Assembly: GCF_040500525.1 (NCBI RefSeq)
Contig: NZ_CP159403.1
Coordinates: 635,001 to 699,000 of the forward strand
Direction of reading: 5' to 3'
Source: Azospirillum formosense
GTDB lineage: Bacteria; Pseudomonadota; Alphaproteobacteria; Azospirillales; Azospirillaceae
Length of the DNA stretch: 64,000 nucleotides
Shown: positions 17,491 through 25,706 of the stretch, piece after piece
Numbering within the stretch: position 1 is the stretch's first letter
How the letters are laid out: each line of letters opens with the position of its first letter
Program-made: the position numbers and the translations under genes
Notes under the pieces: generated by a model
Databases searched by the model: none
Told to the model about the DNA's origin: nothing
What the model saw: the letters and a program-made list of their open reading frames with translations, nothing else

Positions 17491-17692
17491 CGGCAACAAA
17501 CCCTCCTCCGGCGCATGGTCTGAACGGGGGACGCTACCAGGGCCGTGCTTTCGTCCTGGTTAATGGTCCGGTGCGGTGGGGATGGCGCGGGCGCCCGGCC
17601 ATTCCCAATGGGGCCTCAACCTTGGTGCCGCGTTCTCGCCGGTCCGAACTCTGTTAGGATGTGGGAAAAGAAGGACAAGGGGGAGGGGCGCC

Positions 17693-19384
17693 ATGGACGA
17701 AAGCCCGATCCGCGTGCGCCGGTTTCGCGAGATCCTGCTGTGGCCGGTGCAGTTGATGCCGCTGAAGGCGGGCGCGCAGATCCAGAACCACTGGGAGTGG
17801 CTGGGCGGACCGGACTGCCCCTGGCAGGAGGTGGAGGACGAATTCACCCGGGACCCCGGGCAGTTCAGCGAGCGCCATTACAGCGAGTTCGTCTCCTTCC
17901 TGCCCTATGTGCAGCGTTTCCTCTATGGCGAGGGGGAATCGCGCGACCACCGGCCCGGCTATGGCGGCTCGCCGATCCGCGTCTTCCGGCGGCGCGACGT
18001 GGCGGCGCTGACGGTCACCCTGCGGCGTGGGCAGGCGCCGTTGCGCTTCGCCATCGCGCATGTCGATCTGCATTTCTTCCACGACGTCGACGTGGCGATC
18101 CTGGTCGTGGAGCTGTTCGGCGAAGACTTGCCGCTGGACCGCGTGCAGAACACGCTGTTCCGGCTGGGCCGCACCTACCCGCCCGCCTGGGAGGCCGACG
18201 GCGCCGCCGCGCAATGCCCGCACCGCGTCGAATGGATCGGGGCCGACGGCGCCGTGCTCGCCGTCTCCGACTATGAGCGGAAGGCGGACTATCTGTCCTT
18301 CGTGTGCCGTCACCGGGCGCCGCGCATCGCCGCCCATTGGCTGTTCCTTCTGCGCCCGCTGGTCCACCACCATTCGGAGGAGATCGGGCTGTTGCGCTAC
18401 CGCCAGCTCGAATACCAGCGGATGCCGGCCATGGCCTATCTGTCGCTGGACGAGCCGGAACGGCTGGAGCGGGCGGACTGGGTGCGGCTGGGCTTCGCCA
18501 CGTCACCCGGGCCGGGAGCGGGGCCGGGGCCTGGATCGGGGCCTGGAGCGGGGGAATCGATGCCCTTCGCCCCGGCCTTTCTGGAGGGATTCGAGCAACG
18601 CTATTGCTACGACCGTTATTGGGACCCGCGGGCGCCCGGCGCCTGGACGCGCAGCCGCATCCTGTGCTGCGGCCATTCGCTGGTCATCGTGGGGCCGGAG
18701 GGCGACGCCTTCTTCACCGACCCGGAAACCGGGCTGCTCGGCCAGTTCCGGCACCAGTACTTCCTGCTCGGGCTGGTCGTGCATTTCCACCGGGCGGCAC
18801 TGGTGATGCTGTCCGACCGGCTGGTGCTGGCGGTCAGCCAGCTCGACATTGGGGCCGTGGAGTCGGTGAAGCGGTTCAAGCGCGACATCCGGCAGATGTT
18901 CGAGATCTTCCTGCGCTTCACGCACCGCTACTGGTTCCATGAGCTGTCGATCCAGGGACCGCTGCGCGACCTGTTCCGTCTGTGGGCCGGGCATCTCGGC
19001 ACCGACCGCCTCTACGCCGAGGTGCGGGACGAGGTCCAGGACATGTCCGATTATCTCGACAGCGACGGGTTGCGGCGGCAGGCCAACACGGTGCTGCGGC
19101 TGACCGTGGTGACGGTGGTCAGCACCATCGGCACGCTGGTCACCAGCTTCCTCGGCATGAACCTGCTCGCCATGGCCGACGACCCGTTGCCGACGCGTAT
19201 TTTGTTCTTCCTGCTCGTCCTGCTGGTGACGATCGGGCTGATCGCCTACAGCGTGATGCGGTCCAAGCGGCTGGCCGACTTCTTGGAGGCCCTGTCGGAC
19301 GAGCGGCTGCCGGGGCGGAGCAAGCTGGCGCTGCTGGCGAAGGTCTGGGAGCGCCCGAGTCGCCGCGCCGAACCGCCCCCGTGA
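17693..19384 (+). CDS. CorA-like divalent cation transporter
   Basis: 563 residues, much longer than ordinary CorA (about 320). The C-terminal part carries the family hallmark: a long helix containing VQDMSDYLDSDGLRRQANTVL, transmembrane helix 1 ending in GMNLLA (the GMN selectivity motif), transmembrane helix 2 ILFFLLVLLVTIGLIAY, and a basic tail (SKRLADF). The roughly 450-residue cytoplasmic N-terminal region is the expanded funnel seen in a subset of proteobacterial CorA-like proteins. At 18506-18556 a low-complexity GC repeat encodes a Pro-Gly-Ala linker (about residues 272-289). The start has GGGGGAGGGG upstream. Transports Mg, Co, Ni or Zn ions; specificity not inferable. Confidence 0.88.
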   Translation: MDESPIRVRRFREILLWPVQLMPLKAGAQIQNHWEWLGGPDCPWQEVEDEFTRDPGQFSERHYSEFVSFLPYVQRFLYGEGESRDHRPGYGGSPIRVFRRRDVAALTVTLRRGQAPLRFAIAHVDLHFFHDVDVAILVVELFGEDLPLDRVQNTLFRLGRTYPPAWEADGAAAQCPHRVEWIGADGAVLAVSDYERKADYLSFVCRHRAPRIAAHWLFLLRPLVHHHSEEIGLLRYRQLEYQRMPAMAYLSLDEPERLERADWVRLGFATSPGPGAGPGPGSGPGAGESMPFAPAFLEGFEQRYCYDRYWDPRAPGAWTRSRILCCGHSLVIVGPEGDAFFTDPETGLLGQFRHQYFLLGLVVHFHRAALVMLSDRLVLAVSQLDIGAVESVKRFKRDIRQMFEIFLRFTHRYWFHELSIQGPLRDLFRLWAGHLGTDRLYAEVRDEVQDMSDYLDSDGLRRQANTVLRLTVVTVVSTIGTLVTSFLGMNLLAMADDPLPTRILFFLLVLLVTIGLIAYSVMRSKRLADFLEALSDERLPGRSKLALLAKVWERPSRRAEPPP

Positions 19385-19537
19385 ACCGATGAAAGCCGGA
19401 CTTCGAGCAAGACCGGAAGGATAGGGCGCCATTGCCACGAATGGAGAGGGCCGGCGCCAAAGAACAGGCGTGAAGCCGGAACCTGACGGTCAAGCTCGCG
19501 TTCTTCTCAGCGAAAGCTCCACATTTGGGAGGACGCC

Positions 19538-19696
19538 ATGAGCATCGGCACCATTCTGCTCATCATTTTGATTCTCGTTCTAATCGGTGCGGTTCCGGCT
19601 TGGCCGCACAGCCGCGGTTGGGGCTATGGCCCCAGCGGCATTCTCGGCGTGCTGCTGCTCGTTCTGATCGTGCTTCTTCTGATGGGCCGGATCTGA
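19538..19696 (+). CDS. DUF3309-type small membrane protein
   Basis: A 52-residue gene, easily missed because of its size. It starts at ATG 19538 with a strong GGGAGG six bases upstream and ends at TGA 19694-19696. The product has two hydrophobic segments (TILLIILILVLIGAV and ILGVLLLVLIVLLLMG) separated by the conserved turn PAWPHSRGWGYGPSG, which is the DUF3309 pattern found across Alpha- and Betaproteobacteria. Function unknown; these are often stress-associated, and here the gene lies near BON-domain and other small membrane protein genes. Confidence 0.85.
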   Translation: MSIGTILLIILILVLIGAVPAWPHSRGWGYGPSGILGVLLLVLIVLLLMGRI

Positions 19697-19725
19697 CGGG
19701 CAAGCCCTGCCGGCTCACCGAGGCA

Positions 19726-19802
19726 CGGGCGCCGTTCCCGTTCCGCCATCGGCCCTTGGGCATCACGCTCCGGGGCTGCGGCCGGGACGGGAACGGCGCC
19801 CG
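19726..19802. repeat. 16-bp inverted repeat, 45-base loop, between convergent small genes
   Basis: Arms at 19726-19741 and 19787-19802 are perfect reverse complements (CGGGCGCCGTTCCCGT and its complement). The right arm overlaps the 3' end of the leftward small membrane protein gene. Probably a transcription-terminating structure shared by the two converging genes; no U-tract. Confidence 0.5.
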
Positions 19803-19999
19803 TTCCGCATCACGAACATCAGCCAGCCGATCGGCCCCAGGATCAGCACCATCACCACCCAGCCGGCCCGCGGGCCGAAGGGACAGCGCGTGCCGGGCGG
19901 CGGACGCCACGGGCCGCCGCGCCGCGACAGCATCACGTGGAGAAGAGGCGCGCCGTACAAGGCGAACAGGATCAGCCAGGGTGCAAGATTGTGTGCCAT
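19763..19999 (-). CDS. Small membrane protein, possibly PLDc_N-like
   Basis: 78 residues with two hydrophobic segments (APWLILFALYGAPLLHVML and WVVMVLILGPIGWLMFVM) and a basic C-terminus. The second segment with PIGWLMF resembles the small phospholipase-D-nuclease N-terminal (PLDc_N) membrane domain, but the match is short. Coding is supported by the clean alternation of hydrophobic and polar stretches; the ribosome-binding site is weak. The function is not known. The 3' end overlaps one arm of an inverted repeat, so the last ten or so basic residues may be poorly conserved. Confidence 0.55.
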   Translation of the reverse strand: MAHNLAPWLILFALYGAPLLHVMLSRRGGPWRPPPGTRCPFGPRAGWVVMVLILGPIGWLMFVMRNGRRSRPGRSPGA

Positions 20000-20198
20000 G
20001 GCGGCATGCTACCCCAGAACGGGTTGCCGCTCCCACCACGGAGCGGAGGGAGCCGCGTCGTCGGCGCTTGTTCGGTGATGTGTCCAAATGGTAATACCGC
20101 AACGCAGGAATGGACTTCAAGCGTATGAGGCATGGTTGCGCCGCGGCGTGGCGGACGATTATCCTCAGCGGCGTCCGATATGCCGAAAGGCCGGTATC

Positions 20199-20675
20199 AT
20201 GGCGGTTGAGATCGAACGGCGCTTTCTGGTGCGGAGAGACGTCCGTCCCCTGTGCCGAAACGGCCTGTCCATCGTCCAGGGCTATCTGCCCTCCGACGAC
20301 GGCCGGACGGTGCGGGTCCGGGTGGCGGGGCCGGACGCCACGCTGACCGTCAAAGGCCCCCGCCGCGGTCTGTGCCGCGAAGAGGTCGAGCGTCCGCTTC
20401 CCCTCGATCTCGCCCTGGGTCTGTTGCGCCACAGTTGCCGTGGCGGCCTGATCGAGAAGACCCGCTACCTCGTCCATCATCATGGTCTCTGCTGGGAAGT
20501 CGACGTCTTCGGCGGCGAGAACGCCGGTCTGGTCATTGCCGAGATCGAATTGTCCCATCCCGACCAGATCGTTCCGCTTCCCGTCTGGGTGGGGGCGGAG
20601 ATCACGCACCGGGCGGCCTACAGCAACTCCGCCCTGTCGCGCAGCCCGATCCGTCACTGGGTCAGCGCGGCCTGA
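20199..20675 (+). CDS. CYTH-domain (triphosphate tunnel metalloenzyme) protein
   Basis: 158 residues. The N-terminal signature EIERRFLV (residues 4-11) is the EXEXK-like motif that gives the CYTH family its metal/triphosphate binding site, here with Arg for the final Lys. Further tunnel-strand motifs are VRVRVAGPDATLTVKGPR, EVERPLP, EKTRYLV and EVDVFGGENAGLVIAEIEL. The family hydrolyses inorganic triphosphate or, in class IV adenylate cyclases, makes cAMP; short single-domain bacterial forms like this one are usually triphosphatases. The start ATG has GAAAGG about eight bases upstream. The frame is open upstream to 20088 but without a start signal. Confidence 0.88.
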   Translation: MAVEIERRFLVRRDVRPLCRNGLSIVQGYLPSDDGRTVRVRVAGPDATLTVKGPRRGLCREEVERPLPLDLALGLLRHSCRGGLIEKTRYLVHHHGLCWEVDVFGGENAGLVIAEIELSHPDQIVPLPVWVGAEITHRAAYSNSALSRSPIRHWVSAA

Positions 20676-20695
20676 CCCGTCTTTCGGAAAAAGAA

Positions 20696-20722
20696 GCCCC
20701 GGTCCGAAGGGAGGACCGGGGC
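20696..20722. terminator. Strong hairpin, 10-bp stem
   Basis: Perfect arms GCCCCGGTCC (20696-20705) and GGACCGGGGC (20713-20722) with a seven-base loop, 21 bases after the CYTH stop. On the plus strand it lacks a U-tract; on the minus strand it is followed by TTCTTTTTCC, a typical terminator tail, yet no leftward gene ends here. Most likely terminates the CYTH transcript in a factor-assisted or bidirectional manner. Confidence 0.6.
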
Positions 20723-20882
20723 CAAGGCTGCGTGGATGACTGTGTGCAGCGCAGCAATCCGCGTGCCAGATTGTGCGGAATCTCCGGCGATGCCCCGAAA
20801 GGGGAACGCAGCCCAGCGCCGTCCTGTTGAAAAAAGGCCGTCCGGACGGGCGGCGGGCAACGGCGAACGGGAGTCTGGCACG

Positions 20883-21527
20883 ATGGCTCACTACGAGAAC
20901 CGATGGAAGGACGAGGCCCGCAACGTGGACGAGGACGACCGCCGCGACGTCCGCGAGCGCAACGAATTTGGGCGTGGCGCCTACGGCGCAGGCGATTATC
21001 CCCGGAGTGACTACGAAAGCGGCGGTTCCGGCGGACGCGATCCCAGCCGCCGCTGGGGCAGCGACTGGGGCCACGCCGAACGCGGATGGCATCGCGACGA
21101 CCGGGTGCGGGACGATCGGTTGCGGGAGGAGCGCTATCGCGACGAGCCCATCGGCATGGCGCGGGAACGCAACTTCTGGGAGCAGGCGGGTGACGAGGTG
21201 GCCTCCTGGTTCGGCAACGACGATGCCGAACGCCGCCGCCAGGAGGACGAGCGGCGCGCCCAGTTCCGGGGGCGCGGTCCACGGGGCTACACCCGCTCGG
21301 ACGAGCGGATTCGCGATGATCTGAACGACCGGCTGACCGAGGACCCCTATCTCGACGCCACCGACATTTCGGTCTCCGTGTCGGGGGGCGAGGTCACGCT
21401 GGACGGCACGGTGGACGACCGCATGGCGAAGCGCCGCGCGGAGGATCTGGCCGACGCCATCTCGGGCGTCCGTCACGTCCAGAACAACCTGCGCCTTCGT
21501 GAACCGGGCGGCACCATGGCCTTCTGA
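20883..21527 (+). CDS. BON-domain protein with long charged N-terminal region
   Basis: 214 residues. Residues 1-135 are highly hydrophilic, rich in Arg, Asp, Glu and Tyr (for example DDRVRDDRLREERYRDE) and probably disordered. Residues about 142-205 form a BON domain (DDLNDRLTEDPYLDATDISVSV, then GEVTLDGTVDDRMAKRRAEDLA and GVRHVQNNLRL), a lipid- or membrane-associated module first described in OsmY-type proteins. No signal peptide is seen, so location is uncertain. The start at ATG 20883 follows a purine-rich stretch (GGGAG) about ten bases upstream. Related Azospirillum-type proteins include SWFGNDDAERRRQED, also present here. Possibly osmotic-stress linked. Confidence 0.85.
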   Translation: MAHYENRWKDEARNVDEDDRRDVRERNEFGRGAYGAGDYPRSDYESGGSGGRDPSRRWGSDWGHAERGWHRDDRVRDDRLREERYRDEPIGMARERNFWEQAGDEVASWFGNDDAERRRQEDERRAQFRGRGPRGYTRSDERIRDDLNDRLTEDPYLDATDISVSVSGGEVTLDGTVDDRMAKRRAEDLADAISGVRHVQNNLRLREPGGTMAF

Positions 21528-21553
21528 GCGTGCCGCGTCCAAGGCGCCGGCGG

Positions 21554-21585
21554 AACGCCCCCGCACCGACCGGAGCGGGGGTGTT
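21554..21585. terminator. Hairpin between convergent BON and hemerythrin genes
   Basis: Arms AACGCCCCCGC (21554-21564) and GCGGGGGTGTT (21575-21585) pair with one G-T wobble around a ten-base loop. It occupies the 69-base gap between two convergent genes, fitting a bidirectional terminator. Confidence 0.65.
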
Positions 21586-21596
21586 CGCGCGTGCGC

Positions 21597-22019
21597 TCAA
21601 TGGGCGGTGGTGGCGCCGGCCTCGTCGGCCATGAAGGGGCTGTATTGTCTGTCCACCGATTGGATGTGTTCGATGAACCATTCCTTCAGGAGCAGGATCA
21701 GGTCGATGCGCAGCATCATCTCGTTGCTGTCGTCATCGTCCAGCGTCAGTTTGCGCACCTCGTCGATGAAGTAGCGGTGGGCGGCCCGGTGGGCGTCGAG
21801 GCCGGGATAGCCCTGCCGCTCCATCAGCGCCTCCTCCCGGGCGAAATGCACGGTCGTGTACTCCTGCAAGCCCCCCAGCAGCCCGGACAGGCTGGAGCGG
21901 TCCTTCTCCGCGATGCCGGCCTTGAGTAGATGGTTGAACATGTCGAGCAATTTTCTGTGGTCGTCGTCGAGAATTTCGACGCCGACGCTCATCGATTTAT
22001 CCCAGGCAACATGTTGCAT
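21597..22019 (-). CDS. Bacteriohemerythrin
   Basis: 140-residue single-domain hemerythrin, a four-helix bundle carrying a non-haem di-iron oxygen-binding centre. All canonical ligands are visible: His21 (LDDDHRKL), His58 and Glu62 (TTVHFAREE), His77 and His81 (DAHRAAH), His118 (EHIQSVD) and Asp123. The N-terminal W-D-K motif (AWDKSMSVGV) is conserved. Length is standard. Probably an oxygen store, oxygen sensor partner or oxygen-delivery protein in a microaerophilic organism. Single-gene unit, with its own upstream region of 220 bases shared with the divergent Fic-like gene. Confidence 0.95.
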   Translation of the reverse strand: MQHVAWDKSMSVGVEILDDDHRKLLDMFNHLLKAGIAEKDRSSLSGLLGGLQEYTTVHFAREEALMERQGYPGLDAHRAAHRYFIDEVRKLTLDDDDSNEMMLRIDLILLLKEWFIEHIQSVDRQYSPFMADEAGATTAH

Positions 22020-22239
22020 CGGATCAATCCTTCCAGAGGGCCGGGTCAGCCGAGTATAGGGGAGCGGAAATCTTGTGTTGCGATGTTAAAACCGGCAACC
22101 GCGGCGGCACAAGCGGCAAAAAACCGCAGGCCGGAGGTTGCGCCGCACCCTGTTGACCTTGTGGGCCGGCAAAGGATGTGCTTCCCCGCGCGCCGTCCAG
22201 GCATTATGAAAATGCCAGGGATCTGCGGAGTTCGGGACG

Positions 22240-23046
22240 ATGGCGCTGCTGGACGATATTCTGGAAAAGAAGCGGGTTCTGGACGACGCCCGGCCGATGC
22301 CGCTGACGGTGGTCCGTGATCTGGCCGACCGCTTCGAGCGCGGCCTGACCACCGCCTGCCTCCTCGTCGAGGGGGTGGAGCTGTCCCCGGACGACATCCG
22401 CATGGTGCTGGACCGCGGCGCGGTGCTGCGCAGCCGCCCGGCCGACCCGCAGCGCCTCGTGCTCAACCACCGCGCCGCGCTGGAACTGATGGCCCGCCTG
22501 TCCTTCCAGGGCGGCGGGGTGGTGACGGAGCGCACCATCGCGGCCTTCCACGGCGTGCTGTACCAGGGGATCGACGCCAACGCCGGGCGCTACCGGGACG
22601 GCGCGCTCAAGGAGGACGCCGGCGCCTCCCCCGATCCGGCGAAGGTCCGGGTGTCGATGTCGGCGCTGTCCGGCTGGCTGCGCCGGACGGAACCGGGGCC
22701 GGAAGCCGCCTTCGAGGCGCATCACCGGCTGATGAGCGTCCGCCCCTTCTTCCAGGGCAACGCCGCGACCGCGCTCCTGCTGTGCAACCTGATCCTGAAC
22801 CGCGCAGGCTTCCCGCCGGTGGTGGTCACGGACGAGGATCGGGAGATGTACGCCGCGATGGTCGAGCGCGCCTGGTCGCTGGGCGACAAGACGCCGTTCC
22901 GCGACCTGATGATGCGTCTTCTCGACCGCAGCCTGAACCTGTGCCTGCGCAGCGCCGCCCGCGCTCTCCGTGATTTCGAGCCGGCCGACGAGGATGAGCA
23001 CGGCTTCGGCGGCGACCATGACGAGGGCTATGGCCGGCGCCCCTGA
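22240..23046 (+). CDS. Fic-like protein with degenerate active-site motif
   Basis: 268 residues with the Fic-fold layout: an N-terminal helix with GLTTACLLVEGVEL resembling the inhibitory (S/T)xxxE(G/N) element (about residues 36-48), GIDANAGRYRD (about 110-120, compare the conserved G-x-Y/F-R of Fic proteins), and AHHRLMSVRPFFQGNAATALLLCNL (160-184) at the place of the catalytic loop. The canonical HPFx(D/E)GN(G/K)R is here RPFFQGNAAT: the catalytic His is Arg168, the acidic residue is Gln172 and the Gly-Arg pair is Ala-Ala. AMP transfer by the usual mechanism is therefore unlikely. The C-terminus is acidic and His/Gly-rich. Remote homology, called by motif. Confidence 0.7.
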   Translation: MALLDDILEKKRVLDDARPMPLTVVRDLADRFERGLTTACLLVEGVELSPDDIRMVLDRGAVLRSRPADPQRLVLNHRAALELMARLSFQGGGVVTERTIAAFHGVLYQGIDANAGRYRDGALKEDAGASPDPAKVRVSMSALSGWLRRTEPGPEAAFEAHHRLMSVRPFFQGNAATALLLCNLILNRAGFPPVVVTDEDREMYAAMVERAWSLGDKTPFRDLMMRLLDRSLNLCLRSAARALRDFEPADEDEHGFGGDHDEGYGRRP

Positions 23047-23059
23047 CGGGATCTGACGG

Positions 23060-24733
23060 TCAGCCGCGGGCCGGCAGCAGCAGGCGCGACGGGCGCGCGC
23101 CGCCGCCGTGGATCAGCAGGGTGATCGGCTGCGCATCGACCAGCCGGGTTTCGCCCGGCTCCGCCCCGGTGCCCGGATTGATGGGATAGGCCGGGAAGCA
23201 GGACCCGGCGAGGCTGAGGCGCAGCACGGCGCCGGCCGGCAGCGTCGCGCAGAGGGCGCGCAGGGCCACCGGCATGGGGCGCTGCTCGCCGCCCGGCTCC
23301 ACCCGCGCGTACCCCTGGCTGAGCGGCAGGACGCGCCCGTCGGGCAACGCGGCCGACAGGACGGCGCTGACGTCGAAGGACGGCGCGTCGGCCTCCACCC
23401 AGATTTCCAAGGCGGCGAGGCCGGACAGCGTCAGCGGCGCCGCGAGCGGGGCCGTGTCGTAGACCGCGACGTCGGGACGGGCGTCGATGGCGGCGCGGTC
23501 GCGCGGGCCGGCGTCGGGCACCGCGTGGCCGCCCACGGTGGGCACCGGGTCGCGCGGGTCGTGGACCAGCACGTCGAGGAACGCCTCGTCCGGCGCCCCC
23601 TCGCGCAGGGCGCCGCCGTGCCGCGTGGCGAGGCCGTCGCCGGCCAGATGCAGCGGCTGCGCGGCGGGCGGCAGGTCCGGCAGGTCGCGCCAGCGGCGTT
23701 CCAGAACGTCGAACAGGCGGATCGGGCCGCCGCGCTCCGCTCCGTTCATCTCTCCTTTCAGAAAGCGCTCGAACCAGCCGAGCTGGAGGGCGTCGAAGGT
23801 CGGCAGGTCGGTCGGCCTCACACCGTCAGGGCCGGGATGGGCGGCGACGCCGCGGCGGTCCCACGGGCCGACCAGCAGGCGGACGGTGCCGTCGCCGCCG
23901 GCGGACAGCGCCTCGTGCGCCGCCAGGGTGCCGGTCAGGCGCGGATCGTACCAGCCGCCGATCTGCAGCACGGAAACCTCGCCTCCGCCGGCGGACAGGG
24001 CGTGGCGTGGCGACAGCGCGTCCCAGCTTCCCCCCGGTCCCGGCGTGGTCAGCCAGTCGTCGTAATGGCAATGGCGCGCATAGTCCCGCAGCACCCGTGG
24101 GCGGGAGGGGATTTCGTCGTCCAGCGGCAGGCTGCGGATCGCCTCAAGGAGCGCGCGGTAGGCGGCGCCATCCTCCAGCCGGCGGGCGGATTCCGCCGCG
24201 CAGTGCAGCGCCCAGCCCATCGCGTCGGCCAGCCGGAAGGCGCCGCCCTCCGTCGCCCAATCGGTGAAGACGTCCCAACCGGCCAGTGCCGGAACCACGG
24301 CGCGCAGAGCGGGAGGCCGCTCGGCCAGGGCCAGGAGCTGCGCCATCCCGGCGTAGCCGCTGCCGTACATGCCGACCGTGCCGTTGGAACCGGGCAGGGT
24401 CGCCGCCCAGGCCACCGCGTCGGCGCCGTCCTCGCGCTCCGCCTCGAAGGGGCGGAAGCGGCCCTCCGACGTGCCGCGACCGCGCACGTCCTGCACGACG
24501 ACGACATAGCCCCGCGCGGCGTACCACCGCGGGTGCGCATAATGGCTGGTCATCGCCGTCCGCCGCCCGCAGTCCACACGCAGCAGAAGGAGCGGCCAGG
24601 GACCGACACCGTCGGGCCGGTAGAGGTCGGCGTCCAGCCGCACACCGTCGCGCGTCCGCATGGAGACGGTTTCGGGTGGCCGGACGGCCAGGAGGGGCGG
24701 CTGTTCGAGAATCACCGGGGCCATATGGGTCAT
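23060..24733 (-). CDS. CocE/NonD-family X-Pro dipeptidyl-peptidase-like protein lacking catalytic residues
   Basis: 557 residues with the full CocE/NonD layout: alpha/beta-hydrolase domain (RTRDGVRLDADLYRP, then GYVVVVQDVRGRGTSEGRF and DAVAWAATLPGSNGTVGMYG), helical cap, and C-terminal jelly-roll (PLTLSGLAALEIWVEADAPSFDVSAVL). The nucleophile elbow reads GMYGSGYAG where the family has GMxGxSYxG, so the catalytic Ser is Gly126. GGWYDPRLTGTL keeps the Asp region, but the base His of the usual GPWxH is lost (GPWDRRG). Start ATG 24733 or 24724; the ribosome-binding site is weak. Either a pseudoenzyme or one with an altered mechanism. Confidence 0.82.
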   Translation of the reverse strand: MTHMAPVILEQPPLLAVRPPETVSMRTRDGVRLDADLYRPDGVGPWPLLLLRVDCGRRTAMTSHYAHPRWYAARGYVVVVQDVRGRGTSEGRFRPFEAEREDGADAVAWAATLPGSNGTVGMYGSGYAGMAQLLALAERPPALRAVVPALAGWDVFTDWATEGGAFRLADAMGWALHCAAESARRLEDGAAYRALLEAIRSLPLDDEIPSRPRVLRDYARHCHYDDWLTTPGPGGSWDALSPRHALSAGGGEVSVLQIGGWYDPRLTGTLAAHEALSAGGDGTVRLLVGPWDRRGVAAHPGPDGVRPTDLPTFDALQLGWFERFLKGEMNGAERGGPIRLFDVLERRWRDLPDLPPAAQPLHLAGDGLATRHGGALREGAPDEAFLDVLVHDPRDPVPTVGGHAVPDAGPRDRAAIDARPDVAVYDTAPLAAPLTLSGLAALEIWVEADAPSFDVSAVLSAALPDGRVLPLSQGYARVEPGGEQRPMPVALRALCATLPAGAVLRLSLAGSCFPAYPINPGTGAEPGETRLVDAQPITLLIHGGGARPSRLLLPARG

Positions 24734-24810
24734 GGAGCGCCGTGCCGAGCAACAGTGACCGGCAACCATCGCAAGCGCTGTGCCATGACCGACGGATGGC
24801 CGTCGCGATG

Positions 24811-24953
24811 TTCCCTCTCCCGCCCCGGGAGAGGGAAGGGGCCCGCGCAACGCGCGGGAAGGGTGAGGGTACGGGCAACAGGTTGGTGTCTGATCCTCGG
24901 GCGACCCTCACCCGGCGCCTTCGGCGCCACCCTCTCCTGGGGCGGGAGAGGGT
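24811..24953. repeat. Mosaic intergenic element of nested inverted repeats
   Basis: Five perfect or near-perfect palindromes in 143 bases: arms 24811-24822/24826-24837 (12 bp, TTCCCTCTCCCG), 24842-24848/24852-24858 (CCCGCGC), 24861-24870/24904-24913 (GGGTGAGGGT, 33-base loop), 24914-24919/24923-24928 (GGCGCC) and 24929-24937/24945-24953 (ACCCTCTCC). The ends of the element also complement each other. This is the pattern of a dispersed REP-like intergenic repeat and resembles the motif at 13743-13797. Lies between apt and the CocE-like gene, both leftward. Confidence 0.65.
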
Positions 24954-24991
24954 GCTTAAACGATGGGCAGACGCCTCTCCGTAAGGCGTTT

Positions 24992-25519
24992 TTACGAATC
25001 GTAGCTCATCAGCGAGACGCTGGGCACGTCCAGCTTGTCGCGGCCGTTGAGGAAGGTCAGCTCGACCAGGAAGGCGGCGGCGCGGACGTCGGCGCCGACG
25101 CGGCGCAGCAGGCTGATCGCCGCGGCCATGGTGCCGCCGGTCGCCAGCAGGTCGTCCAGGACGACCACGCGCTGGCCGGGCTTCACCGCGTCGGCCTGAA
25201 CCTCGATGGTGTCCGTGCCGTATTCCAGGTCGTAGGAATGGGCGACCTTGTCGCCGGGCAGCTTGCCGTGCTTGCGCACCATGATGAAGCCGGTGCCGAG
25301 CGCCAGGGCCAGCGGGGCGGCGATCAGGAAGCCGCGGGATTCGATGCCCACCAGCAGTTCCGGCTTGTGCGGGCGCAGAGCCTCGGCCAGCTGGTCCACG
25401 GCCTCCTTCCACGCCTCGGCGTGAGCCAGCAGCGGGGAGATGTCGTAGAAGAGGATGCCGGGTTTGGGGAAGTCGGCGATGCCGCGGATGTGGTTCTTCA
25501 GATCGATGGGGTTCGGCAT
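24992..25519 (-). CDS. apt: Adenine phosphoribosyltransferase
   Basis: 175-residue purine-salvage enzyme making AMP from adenine and PRPP (EC 2.4.2.7). The N-terminal [18 protein letters not shown], the central [13 protein letters not shown] and [10 protein letters not shown], and the PRPP-binding loop [14 protein letters not shown] are all intact and characteristic. The ATG at 25519 is preceded by AGGAA about nine bases upstream; an open extension to 25888 runs into the divergent operon and is not coding. Cytoplasmic homodimer in known relatives. Divergent from the Mla-type operon with a 187-base shared upstream region. Confidence 0.97.
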   Translation of the reverse strand: MPNPIDLKNHIRGIADFPKPGILFYDISPLLAHAEAWKEAVDQLAEALRPHKPELLVGIESRGFLIAAPLALALGTGFIMVRKHGKLPGDKVAHSYDLEYGTDTIEVQADAVKPGQRVVVLDDLLATGGTMAAAISLLRRVGADVRAAAFLVELTFLNGRDKLDVPSVSLMSYDS

Positions 25520-25706
25520 GGTGAAAAGGTTCCTGTGCAACGGCGGCGCCATACTATCGGGGCGGCGGTCCGCGTGCAAACCACCGCTGTGCGGCTGTTT
25601 TTCCCCGGCTTGAGGTTGACCATCGGGGGGGCTTGCGGCCAAGTTCCTCCCCATAAGCATGAGCATCGCCGCAGGACGGCACCGGAAGGGAAGGGCAGGA
25701 CGGGGC

